NCBI RefSeq assembly: GCF_003206135.1
Contig: NZ_PZJT01000003.1
Location: 382,158-434,031 of the forward strand
Direction of reading: 5' to 3'
From: Salinicola salarius
Lineage (GTDB): Bacteria; Pseudomonadota; Gammaproteobacteria; Pseudomonadales; Halomonadaceae
DNA length: 51,874 nt
Shown: positions 1 through 9,383 of the stretch, piece by piece
Position numbering within the stretch: position 1 is the stretch's first letter
Layout of the letters: each line of letters opens with the position of its first letter
Notes under the pieces: model-generated
What the model saw: the letters and a program-made list of their open reading frames with translations, nothing else
The model's database searches: none
What the model was told of the DNA's origin: nothing
Made by a program: the position numbers and the translations under genes

Positions 1-30
1 TCCGGCGCGGTCGAAGCTAGGAGTCTTCCA

Positions 31-414
31 ATGCCTGCCCCCGTTCCCAACCGCGTTCACTACCACAAGGGCGATCGCGAGCTCGAGCTTGGCTATCCCG
101 ATGGCGAAAGCTATCGCTTGCCGATCGAGTTGCTGCGCGTCTATTCGCCTTCGGCGGAAGTCCAGGGTCATCACCCCAGCGAAGCCGTGTTGCAGACGGG
201 CAAGCGCAATGTCGGTCTGCTGAATATCTCCCAGGCCGGTCGCTACGCGTTGAAGCTGCATTTCGACGACGGACACGATACCGGGCTTTACACTTGGGAA
301 TATCTCTACGACATGGCGATTCATCGGCAAGCCTGGTGGGACGACTATCTCGCCCGCCTGCAGCGCGCCGGCGCTTCGCGTGAGGCCAGCGTGATCCAGA
401 TCCATCAGGTCTGA
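31..414 (+). CDS. DUF971 family protein (GBBH-like N-terminal domain)
   Basis: A 127-residue protein consisting essentially of one DUF971 domain, the fold also found at the N-terminus of gamma-butyrobetaine hydroxylases. Seen: an early L-x-L-x-Y-x-D-G segment, a central NVGLLNI stretch, a DDGHDTG segment and the Y-x-W-x-x-L element near residues 89-93, all typical of the family. The start is supported by AGGAG at 19-23, seven bases upstream. In pseudomonads the homologue sits between hslVU and the ubiE region, which fits this position. The family is linked to iron-sulfur or metal handling in some bacteria, but the role here is unknown. A strong terminator follows directly, so the gene closes its transcript. 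The 30 bases before it hold no recognisable gene end. Confidence 0.85.
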   Translation: MPAPVPNRVHYHKGDRELELGYPDGESYRLPIELLRVYSPSAEVQGHHPSEAVLQTGKRNVGLLNISQAGRYALKLHFDDGHDTGLYTWEYLYDMAIHRQAWWDDYLARLQRAGASREASVIQIHQV

Positions 415-432
415 TGCCAGACCCTTGAGCGT

Positions 433-463
433 GACGGCGGCCAACGGGCCGCCGTCTTCTTTT
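433..463 (+). terminator. Rho-independent terminator after the DUF971 gene
   Basis: A perfect 10-bp GC-rich stem (433-442 pairing with 447-456) closes a 4-base loop and is followed by TTCTTTTT. It begins 18 bases after the DUF971 stop and separates that gene from ubiE. Confidence 0.9.
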
Positions 464-482
464 TGGTGCGTCATGATGCGCA

Positions 483-511
483 AAGACAAGTTTGCGACCA
501 GACGCTACAAT
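483..511 (+). promoter_or_regulatory. Candidate sigma70 promoter for ubiE
   Basis: AAGACA at 483-488 (4 of 6 matches to the -35 consensus) lies 17 bases before TACAAT at 506-511 (5 of 6 matches to the -10 consensus). It is just downstream of the terminator at 433-463. It would give a 5' leader of about 145 nt before the ubiE start chosen at 661. Confidence 0.5.
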
Positions 512-660
512 GCGGACTCGGTCGATTCACATCGATTTACCCCGGCCGCGAGCGCGCCTTTCGCACCTGCTCGAGCCGCCTGGCAGCACACCGCCCAGAC
601 AGCGACATCATCGCCCCAATGGCGCACGATCGCCGCTCGCGTCATCTCGGAGAAAAGCAC

Positions 661-1407
661 ATGGACAAGCGCACGACCGACTTCGGCTACGAGAAAGTAG
701 CGATCGACGAGAAAGCCGCCCGCGTGGCGGACGTCTTCCACTCGGTGGCCGCGCGTTACGATGTCATGAACGACCTGATGTCGTTCGGTATCCATCGTCT
801 CTGGAAGCAGTTGACGCTCGAGCGCAGCGGCGTTCGCCAGGGCCACCGCGTTCTCGACATCGCCGGCGGCACCGGCGATCTGACCCGACAGTTCGCCAAG
901 CGCGTAGGACCCAGTGGCCGCGTCATTCTCGCCGATATCAACGAATCCATGCTGCGCGTGGGACGCGACAAGCTGATTGATCATGGTGTCGGCGACAACG
1001 TCAAATACGTGCAGGCCAACGCCGAAAGCCTGCCGTTTCCGGACAATAGCTTTCACTGCATCACCATCGCCTTCGGCCTGCGCAACGTCACCGACAAGGA
1101 CGCGGCGCTGCGTTCGATGACGCGGGTGCTCAAGCCGGGCGGGCGCCTGCTGGTGCTGGAGTTCTCCAAGCCGGTCAACGGCCTGCTGTCGAAGGCCTAC
1201 GACCAGTACTCCTTCCGCCTGCTGCCGCAGATGGGCCGACTGGTCGCCAACGACGCCGACAGCTACCGCTATCTGGCGGAGTCGATCCGCATGCATCCCG
1301 ATCAGGAAACGCTCAAGGGCATGATGCAGGCTGCCGGTCTGGAGCGCGTCGAATATACCAACATGACCGGCGGCATCGTCGCGCTCCACCGCGGCATCAA
1401 GCTCTGA
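661..1407 (+). CDS. ubiE: Ubiquinone/menaquinone biosynthesis C-methyltransferase UbiE
   Basis: Class I SAM-dependent methyltransferase of 248 residues that methylates the C-2 position of the polyprenyl benzoquinol ring in ubiquinone synthesis. Seen: the SAM-binding [11 protein letters not shown] motif near residues 64-74, the [14 protein letters not shown] signature near the N-terminus and the AFGLRNVTD segment. The reading frame is open further upstream (from 463), but the start at 661 gives the family's usual length of about 250 and has GGAG ten bases upstream. The product should act with the UbiJ and UbiB proteins encoded directly downstream. Confidence 0.97.
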   Translation: MDKRTTDFGYEKVAIDEKAARVADVFHSVAARYDVMNDLMSFGIHRLWKQLTLERSGVRQGHRVLDIAGGTGDLTRQFAKRVGPSGRVILADINESMLRVGRDKLIDHGVGDNVKYVQANAESLPFPDNSFHCITIAFGLRNVTDKDAALRSMTRVLKPGGRLLVLEFSKPVNGLLSKAYDQYSFRLLPQMGRLVANDADSYRYLAESIRMHPDQETLKGMMQAAGLERVEYTNMTGGIVALHRGIKL

Positions 1408-1418
1408 GGGCCGGCCTC

Positions 1419-2042
1419 ATGCTGGATACATTCGCCCTGGTCGCGCTGGAGCGCTCGCTGAACACGCTGCTGCGACGTGACCCCGCATCGCCCGCGAGGC
1501 TGGCGGCACTGGCCGGTCATACCCTGCGCCTGACTTTCGCCGAGGCCCGGCTCGGACTGCGCGTGGCCTTTCATGACGATGGCGTCACGCTGGGGCGCGT
1601 GCATGACTGGCACGACGCGGACGATCTCGAGATCACCGTCACCCGAGACGTCCTCACCCGCCTGATGGCGGGCGACTCGCCCGAACGGCTGCTGTTCAGC
1701 GGGCAATTGCCGGTTACCGGCCAGACGGGGCTGTTGGCTCCCATCCAGACTCTGTTCATGGATCTCGACATCGACTGGGAAGGCGCGTTGGCCAGCATCC
1801 TGGGCAATGGCACCGCGCACGGCGTGGCCAGCGGTATCCGTCATCTCGACCGTCAGGCCCGTTTTCTGGCCAACGAATGGCAACAGGACATGCGTGAATA
1901 TCTGTTCGAGGAACGACGCTGGCTGGCGGGACGCGACCAGCTGGCCGTCGCCCGTGACCATCTGACCGAACTCCAGCAGGCCGTCGATCGACTCGGGGCC
2001 AGAGTGGCTCGGCTGCAACTTCGCCGGGAGTCGCATTCATGA
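1419..2042 (+). CDS. ubiJ: Ubiquinone biosynthesis accessory factor UbiJ (SCP2 domain)
   Basis: A 207-residue protein with an N-terminal SCP2-type lipid-binding domain (about residues 15-115) and a helical C-terminus likely to form a coiled coil (about 150-200). In E. coli UbiJ belongs to the soluble Ubi complex and binds hydrophobic ubiquinone precursors. Seen: an N-terminal LVALERSLN helix and a central [18 protein letters not shown] segment typical of SCP2 proteins in this locus. It lies 11 bases after ubiE and overlaps ubiB by 4 bases (ATGA), which indicates translational coupling. Sequence conservation in this family is low, so the call also rests on gene order. Confidence 0.9.
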   Translation: MLDTFALVALERSLNTLLRRDPASPARLAALAGHTLRLTFAEARLGLRVAFHDDGVTLGRVHDWHDADDLEITVTRDVLTRLMAGDSPERLLFSGQLPVTGQTGLLAPIQTLFMDLDIDWEGALASILGNGTAHGVASGIRHLDRQARFLANEWQQDMREYLFEERRWLAGRDQLAVARDHLTELQQAVDRLGARVARLQLRRESHS

Positions 2043-3661
2043 GTTTGCGGCTATTTCGCATCGCCTGGACCGTCTCCCGTTATCGCCTCGACAGCCTGGT
2101 TCCCCAGGAACGCCTGCCACCGGTCATTCGCTGGCTGTGGCGCTTTGCTCCCGTTCGCCTGATCCCGATCGGCGACCATTCGCGGGGCAAGCGACTGCGC
2201 CTGGCGCTGGAGTCGCTGGGCCCGATCTTCGTCAAGTTCGGCCAGATGCTGTCGACGCGACGCGATCTGCTGCCGCCGGATATCGCCGATGAACTCAAAC
2301 GGCTGCAGGATCAGGTTCCGCCCTTCCCCGGCGAAACCGCTCGCGCCATGGTCGAGATCGAGCTGGGCCAGACGGTCGAGGAAGCGTTCGCGGCGTTCGA
2401 GACCGAGCCGATGGCCTCGGCGTCGATCGCTCAGGTTCACGCCGCCGAGCTGCACAGCGGCGAGCAGGTCGTGGTCAAGATCATTCGCCCCGGTATCGAT
2501 CGCATCATGCGCGAAGATATCGGGCTGCTGTATACCTTCGCGCGCCTGATGCGCCGGATTCCCGAAGCGCGTCGCCTCCGGCCGGTGGAAGTGGTCCAGG
2601 ACTACGAAGCGACGCTGTTCGACGAGCTCGATCTCAACAAGGAAGCCGCCAACACCTCGCAGCTCAAGCGCAACTTCCAGAGCTCGCCGCTACTTTACGT
2701 GCCTGCCATCCACTGGTCGCTGACTCACCGTCAGGTCATGGTCCAGGAACGCATCAACGGCATTCCGGTGGCGGATATCGATGCCCTGCGCGCCCAGGGC
2801 ACGGATCTCAAGAAGCTGGCCGAGCGTGGCGTCGAGATCTTCTTCACCCAGGTCTTCCGCGACAATTTCTTCCATGCCGACATGCATCCCGGCAATATCT
2901 TCGTCTCGCGGGACAACCCCACCGAGCCTCGTTACATCGCCATCGACTGCGGTATCGTCGGCAGCCTGACCCGGGAAGACCAGGATTACCTGGCGCGGAA
3001 CCTGCTCGCGTTCTTCCGCCAGGATTATTACGAAGTCGCGGTACTGCATATCGAATCCGGCTGGGTCGGCGAAGGCACGCGAGCCAACGAGTTCGCGTCG
3101 GCGATCCGCGCGGTGTGCGAGCCGATTCTGGAGAAGCCGCTCAAAGACATCTCCTTCGGTCAGGTGCTGCTGGGGCTGTTTCAGACCGCGCGGCGCTTCA
3201 ACATGGAAGTCCAGCCACAGCTGGTACTGCTGCAGAAAACGCTGCTCAACATCGAAGGACTCGGTCGCCAGCTCTACCCCGATCTGGACCTGTGGAGCAC
3301 GGCCAAGCCCTATCTCGAGCGCTGGATGCGCGAACGCGCCGGGCCCAAGGGCTTCTGGAAGACACTGCAGAAGCACGCGCCGGAACTGGCGCATCAGATT
3401 CCGGAACTGCCGGTGCTCGCGCACCAGGCTCTCTCCGACCGCGAGCAGCAGCGTCGGCTCAACCGTCAGCAGACGGAGGCGCTGTCGAGCCTGGAAGCCC
3501 GCTTCCAGCGAGCCGCCCCCCGCGCCCGACGCCTGCGCCTGGGTGCCGTTCTGCTGGCGGTGGCGCTGGCCTGGCAGCCGATGCTGGCGTGGGCGGAACA
3601 GCAACCGTGGCCGGTGCTGGTCGCGGCCGGCCTGGGCATAGTGCTGCTGGCGTGGCGCTGA
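2039..3661 (+). CDS. ubiB: Ubiquinone biosynthesis regulatory protein kinase-like UbiB
   Basis: A 540-residue member of the atypical ABC1/ADCK/UbiB kinase-like family needed for ubiquinone biosynthesis. Seen: the KxGQ motif (KFGQMLSTR, near residue 65), the alanine-rich nucleotide loop ASASIAQVH near residue 125, a VKIIRPG lysine, the FHADMHPGN catalytic-loop equivalent and IDCGIVG at the metal-binding site. Two hydrophobic segments after about residue 500 are the expected C-terminal membrane anchors. Length matches the family (about 540). The start overlaps the ubiJ stop. Confidence 0.97.
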   Translation: MSLRLFRIAWTVSRYRLDSLVPQERLPPVIRWLWRFAPVRLIPIGDHSRGKRLRLALESLGPIFVKFGQMLSTRRDLLPPDIADELKRLQDQVPPFPGETARAMVEIELGQTVEEAFAAFETEPMASASIAQVHAAELHSGEQVVVKIIRPGIDRIMREDIGLLYTFARLMRRIPEARRLRPVEVVQDYEATLFDELDLNKEAANTSQLKRNFQSSPLLYVPAIHWSLTHRQVMVQERINGIPVADIDALRAQGTDLKKLAERGVEIFFTQVFRDNFFHADMHPGNIFVSRDNPTEPRYIAIDCGIVGSLTREDQDYLARNLLAFFRQDYYEVAVLHIESGWVGEGTRANEFASAIRAVCEPILEKPLKDISFGQVLLGLFQTARRFNMEVQPQLVLLQKTLLNIEGLGRQLYPDLDLWSTAKPYLERWMRERAGPKGFWKTLQKHAPELAHQIPELPVLAHQALSDREQQRRLNRQQTEALSSLEARFQRAAPRARRLRLGAVLLAVALAWQPMLAWAEQQPWPVLVAAGLGIVLLAWR

Positions 3662-3759
3662 GTGTATGATGACGCCCCGTACATCGAAGTCATCGAGCTC
3701 GAAGCTGCTTTTTACAGCGCCCCGAAGCCGGCGCCCGAAGCTCGCGACTTGGTTTTTCT

Positions 3760-3787
3760 TACGGCTTACAGCTTACGGCTTACAGCT
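3760..3787. repeat. 14-bp tandem duplication upstream of hisE
   Basis: TACGGCTTACAGCT occurs twice head to tail with no mismatch in the 185-base ubiB-hisE gap. The rest of the gap shows no gene. A short open frame beginning at 3662 has no recognisable family and was not called. Confidence 0.85.
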
Positions 3788-3846
3788 TCCGACGCAGTCG
3801 GGGCGGCTCGAAGCCAATCTAGCCTCAGAAGCAGGAATGTCATCTC

Positions 3847-4188
3847 ATGAGTGATACTCTCGAGCAACTGGCGGCGGTACTGGACGCCCGTCGCAGCGCG
3901 GACCCGGATAGCTCCTATGTCGCGCAACTGCATCATCGAGGCCTCAACAAGATCCTGGAAAAGGTCGGCGAGGAAGCGACGGAAACGCTGCTTGCTGCCA
4001 AGGATGTCGAGGCGGATGATGCAAAGAGCCGTCAGGATCTGGTCGGCGAAGTGGCCGACCTCTGGTTTCACAGTCTGGTCATGCTGTCGCACCTCGATAT
4101 CGACCATCGTGAAGTACTGGCGGAACTGGCCCGGCGCTTCGGCGTTTCGGGGCTGGACGAAAAGGCATCGCGCCAGCGAGACTCATGA
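3847..4188 (+). CDS. hisE: Phosphoribosyl-ATP pyrophosphatase HisE
   Basis: A 113-residue MazG-like all-alpha NTP pyrophosphohydrolase, catalysing the second step of histidine synthesis (PR-ATP to PR-AMP plus pyrophosphate). Seen: the metal-binding signature around [14 protein letters not shown] (residues 39-52) with the downstream EVADLWFH helix, and the [18 protein letters not shown]-terminal helix. In pseudomonads hisE normally follows hisI in front of tatABC; here hisI is not between ubiB and hisE and not elsewhere in the window. It ends 39 bases before tatA. Confidence 0.95.
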   Translation: MSDTLEQLAAVLDARRSADPDSSYVAQLHHRGLNKILEKVGEEATETLLAAKDVEADDAKSRQDLVGEVADLWFHSLVMLSHLDIDHREVLAELARRFGVSGLDEKASRQRDS

Positions 4189-4227
4189 ATCATCATCGCG
4201 CCAACGCGCATCGGTAAGGAGAAAGTT

Positions 4228-4509
4228 ATGCTGGGCGGGATTAGCATCTGGCAGTTGTTGATCGTTCTCGGGATCATCATTCTGATCTTCGGCACCAAGA
4301 AACTGCGCAACGTCGGCAGCGACTTGGGCGGTGCCGTCAAGGGCTTCAAGAAGGCCGTCGGTGAAGACGAAGACGAGAAAAAAGGGAGCACGACGCAGCA
4401 TAGCATCAACCACTCCCAGGACTCGGCGAACCACACCACCCAGGACAGCAACTTCGATAGCCGCGCCGACGAGACGCAGACGTCCAGCGACAAGGCCGAG
4501 CGCAAGTAA
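4228..4509 (+). CDS. tatA: Sec-independent protein translocase subunit TatA
   Basis: A 93-residue single-span membrane protein that oligomerises to form the passage for folded Tat substrates. Seen: an N-terminal helix (residues 5-21), the FGTKKLR hinge and an amphipathic helix with the [13 protein letters not shown] signature, followed by a polar acidic and Ser/Thr-rich tail. It is first in a tatABC operon, six bases before tatB. The phoX product encoded at 9384-11516 carries a twin-arginine signal and is a likely client. Confidence 0.96.
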   Translation: MLGGISIWQLLIVLGIIILIFGTKKLRNVGSDLGGAVKGFKKAVGEDEDEKKGSTTQHSINHSQDSANHTTQDSNFDSRADETQTSSDKAERK

Positions 4510-4514
4510 CCGAC

Positions 4515-4973
4515 ATGTTCGATATCGGTTTCTTCGAACTTCTGCTGATCGGCATCGTGGGCTTGCTGGTACTGGGGCCGGAGCGCCTGCCCAAGGCGGC
4601 TCGTACCGCCGGCCTCTGGGTCGGCCGGATCAAGCGCAGCGTCTCGACCATGCAGCGGGAGATCACCTCTCAGCTCGAGGCCGAGGAGTTGCGCCAGAAA
4701 CTGGCCGAGCAGCAGAAGAAACTGGACGAGGGCGTCAACCAGGCGCGCCGAGGCGTCGAGAAGCACTTCGAAAGCGACCCGAAAGGCGGCTCGTCCCCCT
4801 CGACATCGTCCCCCTCGACATCGACGCCCTCGATATCGACGCCCTCTTCCGGGAATGACCGGCAATCGGCCGGGGCAACCTCCGACGCCGACCCGCAGCC
4901 GTCGTCGTCCCCCGAGTCGCCCCCCGCTGCCCCTTCTTCCTCCCCCGCGGACAAGGATTCGGCTTCCCGATGA
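4515..4973 (+). CDS. tatB: Sec-independent protein translocase subunit TatB
   Basis: A 152-residue subunit that forms the twin-arginine signal receptor with TatC. Seen: the [12 protein letters not shown] start, the conserved LGPERLP hinge near residues 20-26 and a long charged amphipathic helix to about residue 85. The tail is unusual: residues 93-112 are a Ser-Pro-Thr low-complexity run built from 15-bp imperfect repeats (about 4793-4852), then Ser/Pro-rich sequence to the end. The conserved part is intact, so the tail is probably a tolerated extension. The stop overlaps the tatC start by four bases. Confidence 0.96.
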   Translation: MFDIGFFELLLIGIVGLLVLGPERLPKAARTAGLWVGRIKRSVSTMQREITSQLEAEELRQKLAEQQKKLDEGVNQARRGVEKHFESDPKGGSSPSTSSPSTSTPSISTPSSGNDRQSAGATSDADPQPSSSPESPPAAPSSSPADKDSASR

Positions 4974-5743
4974 GCGATGCCTCTTCTCCACCGCCAGATG
5001 AACAGCAGCCACAGGCGCCACTGATCGAGCACTTGATAGAGTTGCGCTCCAGACTGATGAAGGCCGTGATCGTCGTCGTGGTGATCTTCGTCGGGCTCTA
5101 CGCGTTCTCCAACGAGATATACCGCTTCGTCGCCGACCCGCTGGTGGCCCTGCTGCCGGTGGGATCGAAGATGATCGCCACCGAGGTCACCTCGCCGTTC
5201 CTGGCACCGTTCAAGCTGACCATGGTGGTCGCGATCTTCGCCGCGATCCCGTTCATTCTCTATCAGGCCTGGGCGTTCATCGCGCCGGGGCTCTACAAGC
5301 ACGAAAAAGCGCTGGCATTCCCGCTGCTCGCCTCCAGCATCCTGCTGTTCTACTGCGGCGCCGCCTTCGCCTACTATGTCGTGTTCCCGCTGCTGTTCAG
5401 CTTCTTCGTGCATACCGGGCCGCAGGACGTCACGGTGATGACGGATATCAACGCCTATCTCAACTTCGTGCTGAAGATGTTCTTTGCCTTCGGCGTGGCG
5501 TTCGAAATCCCCATCGCCACCTTTCTGGTCATCTGGACCGGGATCACCGACGTGAAGAGCCTGAGCAAGAAGCGCCCTTATGTGATCCTGATCTGTTTCA
5601 TCATCGGCATGCTGCTCACCCCGCCGGACATCATTTCGCAGAGCCTGCTGGCCGTGCCCATGTGGCTTCTTTTCGAGGTCGGCATCGTCTTCGGCCGTAT
5701 CGTCCAGCGTCGCCGCGCGGAAGATCCGACCGGCGCGGACTGA
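4970..5743 (+). CDS. tatC: Sec-independent protein translocase subunit TatC
   Basis: A 257-residue polytopic protein with the expected six transmembrane helices; with TatB it recognises twin-arginine signal peptides in the inner membrane. Seen: the [13 protein letters not shown]-terminal signature near residues 18-29, [11 protein letters not shown] near residue 105 and the LTPPDIISQ motif near the C-terminus, all conserved in TatC. It overlaps tatB by ATGA. No clear intrinsic terminator follows before the hemB upstream region. Confidence 0.97.
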   Translation: MSDASSPPPDEQQPQAPLIEHLIELRSRLMKAVIVVVVIFVGLYAFSNEIYRFVADPLVALLPVGSKMIATEVTSPFLAPFKLTMVVAIFAAIPFILYQAWAFIAPGLYKHEKALAFPLLASSILLFYCGAAFAYYVVFPLLFSFFVHTGPQDVTVMTDINAYLNFVLKMFFAFGVAFEIPIATFLVIWTGITDVKSLSKKRPYVILICFIIGMLLTPPDIISQSLLAVPMWLLFEVGIVFGRIVQRRRAEDPTGAD

Positions 5744-5811
5744 TCCGTTCGCGCGGCACTGCCGTGACAAGCCGCTGCGACAACCGCCCTCATCCTGTCG
5801 GCCCTCACGGT

Positions 5812-5820
5812 TGTTATACT
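5812..5820 (+). promoter_or_regulatory. Candidate extended -10 promoter for hemB
   Basis: TGTTATACT matches the extended -10 pattern TGnTATAAT with one mismatch; no good -35 is visible 17 bases upstream. It predicts a leader of roughly 100 nt containing a small inverted repeat (5861-5866 with 5872-5877). It lies in the tatC-hemB gap, and hemB is not obviously read from the tat transcript. Confidence 0.45.
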
Positions 5821-5871
5821 GAGGCATCGAACCCACTGTCATCGTTCTGTCATTCGCCGTCGGTAGAGTAG

Positions 5872-6936
<1,065 letters not shown>

Positions 6937-6975
6937 GGGCCGCGGGCGTGTCTGCCCCGGTACCGGAGACTTTCG

Positions 6976-9228
6976 ATGACAGACTCAGGCACACCAGACA
7001 CGCCCGATACCTCTACCCATACATTTTCTGCCTCTACCGATACGCTCACTACCTCGGCCGATACGCTGGTATCGGTCACCGGTGAGGAGATCAATGCGAC
7101 CCCCTTGCGCGTCAACCGCACGCGCAAGGGGATCCACGCCAAGGAGGCGCCCTCTTCCCAGGCGGATCTCGACGACCCCGCGCTCTATTTCAACCGCGAA
7201 CTGTCACATCTGCAGTTCAACATCCGCGTGCTCGAGCAGTCTCTAGACACTTCGCATCCGTTGCTCGACCGCCTGATGTTCCTGCTGATCTTCTCCTCCA
7301 ATCTCGATGAGTTCTTCGAGATTCGCGTGGCCGGGCTCAAGCATCAGCTTGCTTCGTTTCGCGAGGAGACCGGCGCCGATGGCATGGCGCCCGCTCGCGT
7401 CCTGAGCGAGGTGTCACGGATCGCTCACGAGCAGGTGGAGCGCCAGTACCGCATTCTCAACGATGTACTGGTGCCGGCACTGGAAGAGCAGAAGATCCGC
7501 TTCCGACGTCGTGCCCAGTGGACCCCCGAACAGGCGGCCTGGGTCGCCGACTATTTCGAGGAGGAGATCGCTCCGGTCATCAGCCCGATCGGGCTCGACC
7601 CTTCCCATCCGTTTCCGCGACTGGTCAACAAGAGCCTCAACTTCATCGTCGAGCTCGATGGCACCGATGCCTTCGGCCGCGAGGGCGGCATGGCGATCCT
7701 GCCCGCGCCGCGCTCGCTGCCGCGCCTGATCCGGCTGCCGGATGCGCTCTGCGAGGAAGGCTTCACCGACTACGTCTTTCTGTCGTCGATGATCCACGCC
7801 CATGCCCACGAGGTCTTTCCCGGCATGCAAGTGGGCGGCTGCTACCAGTTCCGGCTGACGCGCAACGCCGATCTGTCGGTCGATCCCGAAGAAATCTCGG
7901 ATCTGGCCTCCGCGCTGCGCGGGGAACTGCTGGCCAGACGCTACGGCAGCGGCGTCCGCCTGGAGGTGGCCGACAACTGCCCCGACAGCCTGATCAGCTT
8001 CCTGCTCAAACAGTTCGAGCTGGGCGAAGAGGATCTCTATCGGGTCAACGGTCCGGTCAACCTGACCCGGATGATGGCGGTGCTCGGCGACGTCCAACGC
8101 CCCGACCTGCGCTATCGCCCCTTCACTCCCGGCCTGCCCAAGCCGTTACGCGGCGAGGCCAACCTGTTCTCCGCCATTCTGCAGGGCGATATCCTGCTGC
8201 ATCATCCTTTCCAGTCGTTTACCCCGGTGGAGGATCTGCTGCGCCAGGCGGCACGGGATCCCGACGTGCTGGCCATCAAGCAGACCCTCTATCGCACCGG
8301 CGCCGACTCGTCGATCGTCGGCGCACTGGTGGAGGCCGCGCGCGGCGGCAAGGAAGTGACCGTCGTCATCGAGCTGAGGGCGCGCTTCGACGAGGCCGAC
8401 AACCTGGCCCTGGCCTCCCGGCTGCAGGAAGCCGGTGCCATCGTCATCTACGGTGTCATGGCCTGCAAGACCCACGCCAAGATGATGCATATCGTGCGCC
8501 GCGAGAAAGGCACGCTCCGTCATTACGCTCATCTCGGCACCGGCAACTATCACGCCAAGACCGCCAAGCTATATACCGATTACAGCCTGATGACCGCCAA
8601 CGAGGCGCTGTGCGAAGACGTGCACAAGGTGTTCCAGCAACTCTCCGGCATGGGCAAGCCGCGCAAGATCCAGACGCTGCTGCATGCGCCGTTCACGCTG
8701 CACAAGGCGTTGATCGAGATGATCGAACGCGAAGCCAGACTGGCGGAGAACGGCAAGAAGGCCAGGCTCGTCCTCAAATGCAATGCGATCACAGAGCCCA
8801 AGCTGATCCGCGCGCTCTATCGGGCTTCCCAGGCCGGCGTGACCTGCGAGCTGATCATTCGTGGCATGTGCTGCCTTCGCCCGGGCATACCGGGTATCTC
8901 CGACAACATCCGGGTACGCTCGATCATCGGTCGCTTCCTCGAGCATACCCGCGTCTATTACTTTCATAACGACGGCAAGCACGAGGTGTGGTGCTCCAGC
9001 GCCGACGCCATGGAGCGCAACATGTTCCATCGGGTGGAGACCTGCTTCCCGCTGCTGGACAAGAAAGTCGCTCAGCAGGTACGCAAGGATCTCGATACCT
9101 ATCTGCTGGACAACTGCCAGAGCTGGGAGCTCGACACAGAGGGACAGTACCATCTATGCGACTCGGGCGACGCCGAGCCGATCAGCGCGCAGGAGACGCT
9201 GCTTTACGCCTACGCCAGCCAGGCGTGA
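6976..9228 (+). CDS. ppk: Polyphosphate kinase 1
   Basis: A 750-residue PPK1 that reversibly transfers the gamma-phosphate of ATP to polyphosphate. Seen: the N-domain YFNRELSHLQFNIRVLEQ, a SNLDEFFEIR head-domain segment, THAKMMHIVRRE with the phospho-accepting histidine region, HLGTGNYHAKTAKLYTDY, and the C-terminal RSIIGRFLEHTRVYYFHN. The first 45 or so residues are a Ser/Thr-rich extension not shared with short PPK1 proteins. A terminator follows at 9332. The opposing neighbour phoX releases phosphate outside the cytoplasm and ppx at 19899 degrades polyphosphate, giving a phosphate-storage theme. Confidence 0.97.
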   Translation: MTDSGTPDTPDTSTHTFSASTDTLTTSADTLVSVTGEEINATPLRVNRTRKGIHAKEAPSSQADLDDPALYFNRELSHLQFNIRVLEQSLDTSHPLLDRLMFLLIFSSNLDEFFEIRVAGLKHQLASFREETGADGMAPARVLSEVSRIAHEQVERQYRILNDVLVPALEEQKIRFRRRAQWTPEQAAWVADYFEEEIAPVISPIGLDPSHPFPRLVNKSLNFIVELDGTDAFGREGGMAILPAPRSLPRLIRLPDALCEEGFTDYVFLSSMIHAHAHEVFPGMQVGGCYQFRLTRNADLSVDPEEISDLASALRGELLARRYGSGVRLEVADNCPDSLISFLLKQFELGEEDLYRVNGPVNLTRMMAVLGDVQRPDLRYRPFTPGLPKPLRGEANLFSAILQGDILLHHPFQSFTPVEDLLRQAARDPDVLAIKQTLYRTGADSSIVGALVEAARGGKEVTVVIELRARFDEADNLALASRLQEAGAIVIYGVMACKTHAKMMHIVRREKGTLRHYAHLGTGNYHAKTAKLYTDYSLMTANEALCEDVHKVFQQLSGMGKPRKIQTLLHAPFTLHKALIEMIEREARLAENGKKARLVLKCNAITEPKLIRALYRASQAGVTCELIIRGMCCLRPGIPGISDNIRVRSIIGRFLEHTRVYYFHNDGKHEVWCSSADAMERNMFHRVETCFPLLDKKVAQQVRKDLDTYLLDNCQSWELDTEGQYHLCDSGDAEPISAQETLLYAYASQA

Positions 9229-9280
9229 GCGCGGCCACCGGATCATTGCGCTGATCGCGGCGATGATCGGTGACTGCCGA

Positions 9281-9308
9281 GTTGGCGAGTTGGCGAGTTG
9301 GCGGGTTG
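9281..9308. repeat. 8-bp tandem repeat, 3.5 copies, after ppk
   Basis: GTTGGCGA is repeated at 9281-9288 and 9289-9296, then GTTGGCGG at 9297-9304 and a half copy GTTG. It lies between the ppk stop and its terminator hairpin, so it would be in the 3' untranslated region. Low complexity of this kind can vary by strand slippage. Confidence 0.85.
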
Positions 9309-9331
9309 AATAGTGGGCGATCCGATGGCAG

Positions 9332-9360
9332 AGGCCGGATGCTTTCGCATTCGGCCTTTT
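9332..9360 (+). terminator. Rho-independent terminator after ppk
   Basis: An 11-bp stem with one G-U pair (9332-9342 with 9347-9357), a TTTC loop and a trailing T run. It lies about 100 bases after the ppk stop and 24 bases short of the convergent phoX stop. On the opposite strand the T run is missing, so it serves mainly ppk. Confidence 0.85.
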
Positions 9361-9383
9361 CCATGCTCGCGGCTCTCGATCGA

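Noticed and set aside
1..30. 3' end of hslU
   Set aside because: The neighbour expected from pseudomonad gene order would be hslU, but the 30 bases do not encode its conserved C-terminus, so no gene end is called.
463..660. 66-codon upstream extension of ubiE
   Set aside because: It runs out of the terminator T run and through the promoter, with no homology to UbiE; the start at 661 has a ribosome site.
3662..3850. 62-codon frame between ubiB and hisE as a hisI remnant
   Set aside because: No HisI motif is present, and it includes the 14-bp tandem repeat; it is most likely non-coding.
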